Under the pieces are notes generated by a model. It was not told where the DNA came from. It saw nothing but the letters and a program-made list of their open reading frames with translations, and did no database searches. Below are positions 55,688-64,000 of a stretch of DNA of 64,000 nt, piece by piece (position 1 is the first letter of the stretch; each line of letters begins with the position of its first letter). The stretch comes from Puccinia triticina (Eukaryota; Basidiomycota; Pucciniomycetes; Pucciniales; Pucciniaceae). Made by a program: the position numbers and the translations under genes. The stretch spans positions 4,641,501 through 4,705,500 of the forward strand of contig NC_070560.1 in assembly GCF_026914185.1 (NCBI RefSeq). Direction: 5' to 3'.

Positions 55688-56268
55688 GACTAAAGTCACA
55701 TTCTTTGCCTGAGGCTGACGGGCTTTTATGCAGAAAATCAAAACTTTTGTATTTACATCCATATTTCCTCTATCTCTCAAATTTCAATTTAAATCCCCAT
55801 GTAGCAGGTTGTAGCCCCCAATCTGAGCTGTGTTGTACATATTTTTCCTAATTAAATCCCTCAAAAACTGGCCACTCATCCAAAGGTCAAGGTCAGACAC
55901 ACTCTCACAGGTTTTTTCAGTATTAAATTGAGAATGGCAGGTCTCTTGAATGCATAGGCTGGAGTCCCACAGGGTTTTGACATATGACATCTAACCTTAT
56001 TTCCATGAATTTAGGCCAGACTGACTATCTGGCTTACATCAGGCTGGATAGGCTCTCAGATGGAATTTTCACATCAATTTATTTTTCAGGGGATGTTGAT
56101 AGGTGTTGGTTTGAATAGATGAGATTATGTAGAAATGAAAGAGGATCCTAATGGTACCGGAGGCTGTGAAGAAATCAGAGGGATACGTGGTGATATGTGG
56201 GTTAGAAGGCATTTTTTAACATTTGGCTGGGCAGCCTCAAGCCAAATGTTGGACATTAGGAACAAGCT
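55688..56268. other. Intergenic, no gene seen
   Basis: The first 30 bp (ACTAAAGTCACATTCTTTGC) are shared inverted with 24565-24590. Part near 55870-55960 (GGTCAAGGTCAGACACACTC) is shared inverted with 17300-17350. Old repeats are likely. Confidence 0.45.
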
Positions 56269-56338
56269 AGCTTAACAAAGCCACTCAAATGGATGTCCGG
56301 GGGGCCCACGCGGAGATCTCTCCGTTAGAGAGGCTTAC
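56269..56338. repeat. Small GC-rich palindrome, TTAACAAAGCC type
   Basis: AGCTTAACAAAGCCACTC on the left, AGAGAGGCTTAC on the right, GTCCGGGGGGCCCACGCGG inside. Confidence 0.8.
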
Positions 56339-56708
56339 TTGCTATCCCTCAATTTTGGAAGGAGCAGAAGGGATATTCAATGCAAAAAGTGAAAATACAG
56401 CCCTATAAATTGTAATAAAAAAAATACAAGAAAACTGAATAAACAGGATTGTAGCCTTGATAAATGCGCAAATTTTGACACCTGTTCCAGCCTCTCAATC
56501 CAAAGACTGAAATCACTACTCCTAGTGGCAAAAGTGTCCAGGAATCTAGGTCAAGGCAGCAAAACAAAATTCCAAACCATGTCTTTAGTTTGGAAGATCC
56601 ATGTGTGGATCCGCATTTGGCCAGAGGGAAGCACAGTGGTGATCTTCTTATGTACATAGTCGGGTGGTACCTTTTCTTCCTTCCCCGGGGTTTTTACAGG
56701 AGGTTGTG

Positions 56709-56788
56709 TAAGTTCGGGTGCTCGCACCCCGCGAGCACCGGAGGGACTTGTGCTGGCGGGAGGGTGCTCGCGGGGTTGCGTTAAGTTC
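56709..56788. repeat. Small GC-rich palindrome upstream of MLH1
   Basis: It contains GGTGCTCGC-ACCCC-GCGAGCACC (a 9-bp stem), then GGAGGGACTTG and GGGTGCTCGCGGGG, ending near GTTAAGTTCGC. It ends about 190 bp before the MLH1 start codon. Confidence 0.75.
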
Positions 56789-56979
56789 GCAAGTATGCAA
56801 TACAGATAGGACGGATAATGGGAATACTTTGCAGACCCTGGTTCAAGGCCCAAACATGGGAGAAGGGAGCACGCAAAACGGTAAGCCGACTGTCGGGTTT
56901 TTTACTCAAGAAACGATTGTTTTACATACTGAATGAAAATCGTTACTATCGTCTTGACCCAGATACTCGAGGAGGTTTC

Positions 56980-59900
56980 ATGCCAGTAGAGTCGGCAGAA
57001 GAAGGCTTGTTCACTAATGGAGCCTCGAAACCCCGCCCAGATCTGACACCAAGGCCCATTGTTGCGCTTGAGGAATCCGTTGTCAATCGAATTGCGGCTG
57101 GCGAGGTAGGGAGCTTTCGTTTCTCTGTCTCAAATTGAAAGCGACATCGATTGCGTTACTTCAGCTGTGGTCAGCATGTATCGCTGAGGGCATGCTATCC
57201 TTCTTTTAATTCTGTCAGATTATTATTAGGCCCGCCAATGCTATCAAAGAATTGCTCGAAAACTGTATCGACGCTGGGGCGACCAGTGTAAAAATCAATG
57301 TCAAGGATGGCGGTGCAAAGATGCTGCAGATTCAAGACAACGGGTCTGGCATCAGAGCGAGTCCAGGTGTTTTTCATGAGACTAATTTCCACTTCAACTT
57401 GCTGATTTAGTTTTGCCCATTCCACAGAAAGTCGACTTGGCCATTCTTTGCGAAAGGTTCACGACCTCCAAGATTCGCAAGTTCGATGACTTGAGCTCCC
57501 TGCGTACTTACGGATTTCGAGGCGAGGCCTTAGCTTCAATCTCACATATTGCTCATCTCACAATCGCAACGAAAACGCGTTCGGAAGGAGTAGGTTGGAA
57601 GTGAGTAGCTGGGTATCAACATCTACTCGACACTGGTCACCTAGCTCAATTCAACCACAAACCCATCTTCAATTTCACCCAGGGCCCAATACTCCGATGG
57701 AAAGCTCGTGCCATTGAAAGCCGGCGGATCACCAGCCCCACAACCTTGTGCGGGAAACGATGGTACTGTGATCACGGTCTGCACATCTTCTTCGCACAAT
57801 TCATAGTCGCACGTGACAATCAAAACCGAAGTTGGTGCAACCCGGGTTCTTATTCTGATGAATTGCCATTCAGGTTGAAGATATGTTCTACAATGTACCT
57901 CAACGCAGAAAAGCATTACAAAGTGCATCAGATGAATACCGGAAAATTCTGGATGTAGTGACTAGGTATGCCATACACAACCAGGGTGTTGCTATTTCTT
58001 GCAAAAAAGTATTTCCTCCTACTGCTTCTCTGGTCAATTGCTATAATATTGACACGACATTCTTTGAATCCCATAGGCTGGCTCTGCTTCCCCCGACGTC
58101 AACACTACAGCAAGTGCTACCATCCTGGAAACGATCGGTCGACTATTTTCCGAAACTCTCAAGAAAGAGTTGATGCATCTGGAATTTACAGACAAGAAGC
58201 TTGGCTTTAAGGTGGTTGGTTATTTCTCGACTGCGAATTACAATGCGAAAAAAGCAACTACGATGATATTTATCAACAGTGAGTCCCGAGTATTGCCGTG
58301 CTGCCTCACCCCAAGGAGCATAACAATGCTAACTTGCTTTGCTGCAGACCGTCTGGTAGACTGTAGTCCATTGCGAAAGTCGCTTGAAATTACGTATCTA
58401 TCAATCCTCCCAAAAGGCAGTTTCCCTTTTATATACATCTCCTTGGAAATTGCGCCCGATCGAGTAGATCCCAATGTCCACCCTAACAAGAAGGAAGTCC
58501 ATTTTCTGGATCAGGATGAAATCGTTGAAAGAATCTGTGACAAACTGAACGTTTTCCTAGCCGGATCAAACTCCAGTCGATCCTACCACGTTCAGGTAAG
58601 GCCTTCTCTTTCAGACTTCAGGACATCGGACTACAATTGATTAATGTTTCTGTTATATTCACAAAAGACGCTCTTACCCATGGCTACTGCCGATCCGAAT
58701 AATTCACAAGCTGATCCTAGTCAACCCAAGACTTGCAAGTCCACGAAAACGTTACCTCAAAAGATGGTTCGCACCGATCATCGTAGCCGAACACTTCACT
58801 CAATGTTACGCCGGGCTACTGGCGCGAGTGGGGATGATTTGACTCCGGGAGACTCCAATCCGAACGAGGACCAACTCGGTTCACAGACCCCTGCACTCAC
58901 TAGTAACTCCAGCTCTCAAGCTCCCCAGCCCACAAGTCATACGGTTAAAATCGAAGAGAGTGTCTGTCTTCTCAAAAGCGTGCAGGATCTAAGACAGGAG
59001 ATCAAGTCGAAGAGTGACAATGGTTTGCAGGTTTATGTCCTTCTGCGAACAATCATGATGATGGACTTGAATGCTGATGTCAGGGATTTGATTGTCTTGC
59101 TTTGTAGATCTAGAAAATTTGATTAGGCATCACACTTTCGTCGGCGTTGTCGATACTCAGAAAGGTTATTCATGTATCCAACACGAGACTCGCCTTTATC
59201 TCATCTACCACTTTTCTCTCTGGTGAGTCCAGCGATCGCCAAGTGACTTCTTTTGCATGCTCGCCTTAGCTCCTGTTTACATGAATTGAACTTGTCCAAC
59301 GGTCGATGGCGGAAACTATGAAGCGAGGAGTTATTTTATCAATTAGGTGTCCGACAATTCGGATCATTCGACCGGATCCAACTCAAGCCGACTGTGCCTG
59401 TGAAAACATTGGTCACATTGGCTGTTGAAAGTGAACCAAGCGAGTACCTTGATAAGATTGGCAGGACTCGCGCCGTACAAGTAAGTGAGCATCTGTGAGA
59501 GCCGGGTCTCATTCCCCGAAAATTGTCTTCTTACCGCTGAAACACCACTGCTGAATACGAACTCTTCGAGTCTATAGAAAATATGCGAAATGCTGTATTC
59601 CAAAGCAGAAATGTTGGACGAATATTTCTCGTTCCAGATTGATTGTGCCAGTGGCAATCTGGTTACTCTTCCGGTCATCTTGCCTGAACATGTACCGAAT
59701 ATGGAGAAGTTGCCATTGTGTATGTCAAACCAGTTCATCAGCTGAGTTGCACAGTCCGCCTGACAGTCGCGCGACCTTAGTCCTTGTTCGGGCCGCCGTG
59801 GAATGCGACTGGACGGATGAATTGAGCTGTTTCTCGAGCTTCTTGCGCGAGTTGGCGTTTTTTTACACGCCTAGTGGGTTACCTTTGGGATCGATGAGCG

Positions 59901-60180
59901 AGGCGCAGATTGAGAGCATTGATGAGGACGAAAAGGAGCAACTCAAACAGGTACTCTTTCCCGCCATGAAGAGGTACCTTGCGCCACCGTCCGATCTCAG
60001 AGACGACTTGAAGCAAGTTACTTCCCTGCCTGAACTGTACAAGGTCTTTGAAAGGTCGGTGATCATATGTGTCGCTTCCTTTACCTCTGCACTGACTTTC
60101 TCTCGCATTCAAACTTGCTAAGCTCTCCAAATAACTGACAATTCATGATTCCCTCTCTCAAATGAATTCGCAGGTGCTGA
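56980..60180 (+). CDS. MLH1: DNA mismatch repair protein MLH1
   Basis: MutL-family GHKL ATPase that with PMS1 forms the nuclear MutL-alpha complex acting after mismatch recognition. Exons: 56980-57105, 57219-57356, 57428-57600, 57683-57776, 57874-58008, 58077-58278, 58348-58595, 58668-59022, 59108-59222, 59324-59480, 59578-59719, 59781-60054 and 60174-60180; 2166 nt, 721 aa. ATPase motifs: VVNRIAAGE, then [39 protein letters not shown] and [17 protein letters not shown]. Next are [15 protein letters not shown] and [20 protein letters not shown], then PQKMVRTD, a motif of MLH1 rather than PMS1. The C-terminal interaction domain includes [26 protein letters not shown] and [10 protein letters not shown]. 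The last exon adds only Cys-stop, giving the conserved FERC end. Intron 2 best uses a GC donor (AGA/GCGAGT), which restores GIRKVDL; the exon 8 donor (GTTTGC) is weak. The start could lie upstream. Confidence 0.95.
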
Positions 60181-61131
60181 TCAACTCGCGTCTTTGTAAA
60201 CAAATATCATAATTGACATCATCCTAGTTGAAGCGCCAGTCTGGTCCATATTTTTGACAACTCGGGGCTTTTGCATTGTTTTTATATAAAAAAAAGGATT
60301 GAATCCCTCCTCCAAAGAGACCAGATCAGGCAAATCCTCCCGCCGTAGTAGCCCAAGCACACCTTGGTTGCACCTGTGGTGCATGGATGACAGAAGGCCT
60401 CAGAGGATGAGTGCTTTGAGGAGGCCATCGAACTCATACATGCCTGCATCAGAGCCACAGTGGCATTCAGCGTGGAGAATTCAGGGTCAATCCTCGGCAA
60501 GCAGAATCCACCCGATAAGTTGGGCTTTAAGCCAGCTTTTCACTAGGAAATCCTCTCGATGAGTCGGCTTCAATGTAATCAGTTCTTCCTCAACGAGCGG
60601 GATCCTCCCGGCATTGGGAGGTTTTCCTTCCGACCAATTAGTTTTGTAGCCAGCTAGCCAGATTAAGCCCTACGAATGAGTTGGCTTTCTAAATTCTAGA
60701 CAACCAGCTTGCCGTGAGGAAACCCACCTGATGAGTTGGCTTTGGCTTCATGATCGACTTGCCGGGAAGATAAAACCAGCTCGGCGGGAGGGTTTCCTCC
60801 CAACAATACGAGCTGGTTGTCGGTATGTGCAAGCTGCTTGCTGGACGGGATCCTTGCGAGCTTATAGAATAATAAGGGGTTTCAATATTATTTGACGGAC
60901 GAATAGCTAGATACAGTCTATCACAGATTATCAAGCTCCCCTGAAAGCACCGGCCCGGCCGTTCTCTCAGACATGGTTTCAGGAAGCACGACACGCTAAA
61001 TGTATTTTAACTAATTCAAATGGGTTAGGCCGGTCTGCTTCTCCCAGCTTCTCCCTTCACTCATCCAAGTCAATTCCTCAATACCCATTGAGATCTGAGT
61101 CACATTCTCAAGGTTGGATTTTACCAAAGGC
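60181..61131. other. Intergenic between MLH1 and the secreted-protein gene
   Basis: It includes the MLH1 3' flank and the promoter of the next gene. A loosely repeated phrase (GATGAGTTGGCTTT, with ATCCTCCCG or TTTCCTCC nearby) recurs four or five times from 60510 to 60800, suggesting a degenerate repeat. No gene seen. Confidence 0.45.
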
Positions 61132-62975
61132 ATGGCGCGGCTCGCAATTTGGCTCAACATGATTTCTTGCTACCTGAAGTGGGTGACCGCCGCTCCTCCT
61201 GTTGGACTTGAAGAACTAATGCGCACGACTCCGAGCGATTCCATCAACCCCGGGGATGATCATTCAGATGTTTTCAAAAATCTTGATTCGGCTTTCGAGG
61301 CACTAAGCAGGTTTGAGGGGGTGTTCGATTGGCCATATGATCCCCATTCCGATGGATCTGGTGAGCCCCATCTTGTTAGACCGGCAGCCACGGATGGCTG
61401 ATGAGTCTGCTAACCTGGTAGATCACTTTATGCCGATGGAGTTCAGGCCATCTGAGGAGAAAGGTTAGCTGGAGGGCTGCTCGGTCAGCTTGGAAAATTA
61501 GTTTGTCAATGACGCGCTGCTCACAAACTGGCCCGCTCTTTCGATTTGGAACCATAAATCTAGATGAAAATCGTGCTAATAACGATCCCGGAGCCTATTA
61601 CAGAAAAGGAGTGCAATCGGAAAACGGATTGATCCAGCCCCCAGAGAAAACCGTGGCGCATCCCAAGAGCTCTAAAGACGCTCGGGAAAGCGAGCCATCT
61701 GGGAGAAATCAGCTATTAGGATCGAAGAGAGCTGCCGAAGAAATCCAACCACTTACCCACCTGCAAGCACTGCATGCCCCTTTTCTGAGTACCGAAACCC
61801 TTTGGCCGCATGATGGGCAACCAGTCGCATCGAGTGAAACATTGCAAGTTTCTCAACCTCATCAACCACTTACCCACCAAACCAACACTCCCATGCAAAT
61901 CGAGGCCCCTTTTGAGACCTCCCAGACCGAAGCCGAACCCTATGTTGGCAAACAAGTAGTACCCACCAAAAGGTTGAGAGCTGATCAACAGTTTGAAACG
62001 CCTTTCGCCCAAGTGACCCAGACACCTGCGATATCTGGTACGCATTCGAAAGGCTCTATCTCCCAGTCAGACCCAACAAATCAGCAAGACATAACACATG
62101 GAGGCAACGAGATACCAAAGAAAGTTACGAAGGCATGCAATGCACGGTACTTTGGAAGAGATGGACCTACAATGCTTGATCTTGAACGTCGGGTGAATAA
62201 AGCCCTTAAACACCAGAGCCCTTCCGCAAAAGAGGAGTTCAAGTTGTTCACAAAAAAGATCGATGAAAAACACAGGGAGCTAAACGATTTGTACAGAAAT
62301 TCTAGAAAAAAATCTTCATCGGAGACGGTTACAAGAACTCAAGGTGGTTCGCAAATGTGCGTACGCAAGCTGGCAATTCCAGAGAATCATGGAGAACGTT
62401 CTCTTGTCAATATCGACATCCGAATACCTCTCCAATCAAAAAGCCGATTTCACAATTATGATTCGGTCTTCATCAGGGTCGATTCAGTCCTAAAAGCCCT
62501 GAATTCATATCACAACTTGGTGCTTCTGAATGGAATGGATATAAACATTTTGCGAAGAGAGGTCTCTAATCATGCAAGGCTACTACAATGGTTTTATGAA
62601 CAGTTATTCACCAATACTGCCGATCACCCCCCGCTCATAGCCACAGCTAAAGCTGTACTGGAAGAAAATAGTGCGCAGAGGACCTTCAGTAAGGCCCACA
62701 ATACTATATATCACCCCCACCACCCGGAACCTCAAGAGATTAGTGGGGAAAAGATATTCAATGAGGCCCAGAAGCGTTTATATAATTTCTTGATTGACCC
62801 AGAGAGAGTAAGCCGGTTGAATGCTGGCTTGGTTGCACTCGATCTTTTGGGCCATTGGTACCGAGCTGAATTCTCAAAACTCTCAGAAGATGCTTTCCCC
62901 GCTGCGGATTACAATGAGAAACTTGCTCAGGCAGTTGCTCCATATAAACCCGGACTGCGGAGTTGCCTCAAATGA
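61132..62975 (+). CDS. Predicted secreted protein of unknown function
   Basis: Family not recognised. Exons: 61132-61360, 61422-61463 and 61564-62975; 1683 nt, 560 aa. I start at ATG 61132 (MARLAIWLNMISCYLKWVTA), which gives a short basic start, a hydrophobic core and AAPPVG as the probable cleavage region. The exon 2 donor is AAAG/GTTAGC and the chosen acceptor is AAATCTAG, the one that keeps phase. The middle part is Gln/Pro/Thr-rich and probably disordered (about residues 100-300). From about residue 330 the sequence is helical and charged (TMLDLERRVNKALKHQS, FKLFTKKIDEKHRELNDLY) and the C-terminus (NEAQKRLYNFLID, LDLLGHWYRAEFSKL) looks folded. Secretion plus lack of a known domain makes an effector role possible, not shown. 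It lies head-to-tail after MLH1 with about 950 bp between. Confidence 0.75.
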
Positions 62976-64000
62976 TCTTCCCACTTTGTGCCTTGGCCTT
63001 TCTGGACCATCACAATTCTTAATTTCCTGTGTAGATTGACTGATTGGTAAATTAGTACACTTTCATTGAAGTAGATTACGTTCCATCCAACCCACAGTCA
63101 TTTTTCAACCCTAACCACACTCAGGAACAATTTTAGAAAGGTTCACTGGAGGAATTCCCGTCAATTCTGGCCGGAGCCTCCCAGATCTCAATTTACACAC
63201 CCAAATTTTGACAAAAAGGGAAATTTTTTCCTAACCCTACATCTCATTAATTTCATGTGCACTGGTTGAGTTTTTGATAGGTGTCTTAATTTAGGATTTA
63301 GAGGGGCATCTAGAGCTCTCTAAATGACAGCGGCCGGGAAGTCATCCCCTGGCAAAATCTTGGTTTTATAGGGGATTTGCTCAAAATACTAGAACACTTT
63401 GCAAGCAACAATGAGAAGTTATGTTAACAGTAACAGTAATGTAGCAAAAATGTAATGGAATTGGTTCAGTTGTCATTATTGAGTGTGCAATGAAGGGGAA
63501 CAAGAGAGTTCATAGACTTGAGACTGTAGAGTTGGAATTTGGAGCCACTTTTTTAAGTCTTATTGTATAGTTAAATTTGTTCAAATTTCTAAGCTTGAAA
63601 GCTTATCATGTGCTGCAACATGTAAAATATGCTTCTGTTTTTGCAGGATAATATATTTTCTGTTGAATGTAAATTTGAACACTCCTATTTTCACAAATAC
63701 CTTCCCATTCTTAAAATCATTCTCCTAATTTCATAATTGTGACATATGCAACAAAATTTTTATTCTCCTCTTGAAGAAGCTTGGATCCCTCTGCATTTTT
63801 ATTCTTTTTTTCATGTACAAATGATAGATAAATCATATAGATATTTTTCAATTTGCATGTGAGGTATAATTTGTTTCAAAGTAACCCACACTTGGCTTTT
63901 TTCTGTCCTGTTTCTAGTGCAACATGGCTCTTGGCCAGCAGTGGTTAAAAGTAAATTCATCCATGCCCTTGGCTTCAGCAGGGCCACAATTGGATAATGG
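62976..64000. other. AT-rich intergenic to right edge, no gene seen
   Basis: It holds the 3' flank of the secreted-protein gene. Around 63165-63320 a block (CTGGCCGGAGCCTCCCAGAT, GATTTAGAGGGGCATCTAGAG) resembles the repeat at 28170 and 35850. No coding feature. Confidence 0.4.

Noticed and set aside
59720..59741. 22-nt intron in MLH1 between two in-phase exons
   Set aside because: Too short to splice; the later acceptor at 59780 gives [14 protein letters not shown], which matches MLH1 and a 61-nt intron.
60720..60760. CTGATGAG word suggesting a hammerhead
   Set aside because: No matching GAAA strand or stems; the phrase is part of a loose GATGAGTTGGCTTT repeat.

Overview
The window looks like nuclear DNA of a rust fungus (Pucciniales, Basidiomycota). 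Reasons: compact multi-exon genes with 55-100 nt introns and CTAAC-type branch sites, two predicted secreted proteins of unknown family plus one membrane protein, a very high load of retroelements and small inverted-repeat elements between genes, and a MULE transposon with FAR1, DDE, SWIM and OTU parts of a kind I associate with rusts. This assignment is inference; no rRNA or mitochondrial marker is present.

Host genes, left to right: the 5' part of an FCP1-type RNA polymerase II CTD phosphatase (1-2540, minus, running off the left edge); a secreted rust-type protein with one frame break (3442-5195, minus); a Rho GTPase-activating protein of about 1128 aa (30616-34524, minus, 7 exons); a membrane protein resembling the fungal DUF7872 family (49917-52437, plus, 11 exons); the mismatch-repair gene MLH1 (56980-60180, plus, 13 exons, the last coding only Cys-stop); and a secreted protein of about 560 aa (61132-62975, plus). 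For the RhoGAP, DUF7872-like, MLH1 and 61-63 kb genes the exon chains sum to whole codons. All FCP1 exon phases join correctly.

Mobile DNA fills most of the rest. Features include: two about 1.1 kb inverted-repeat elements with 3-bp target duplications (6665-7775, 54006-55102); a full-length copia element with 5-bp duplications (9775-14903); a Ty3/gypsy element with a chromodomain and a deleted integrase core (17874-23415); a probable solo LTR (26247-27699); a MULE-OTU element (about 36982-44585) broken by three nested insertions; a second copia remnant (44701-47301); and a second MULE N-terminal fragment (47302-48672).

The most interesting observations are these. (1) Five elements with unrelated interiors (15514-15892, 17375-17749, 19249-19725, 40113-40741, 48013-48300) share termini beginning CA(A/G) and exactly 7-bp target duplications, an unusual length. 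(2) An array of about a dozen successive hairpins downstream of a TATA box (41600-42660) is inserted in the MULE gene and is also flanked by a 7-bp repeat. (3) Premature TGA codons and LTR differences in the copia and MULE copies fit TCG-to-TTG mutation, a RIP-like process reported for Pucciniomycotina. (4) A dispersed set of small GC-rich palindromes ending in AAGTCCCTC or TTAACTAAGCC is concentrated at 49-57 kb, one of them just upstream of MLH1. (5) Three sites share a hairpin followed by CTAG-T, which looks like a Helitron 3' end.
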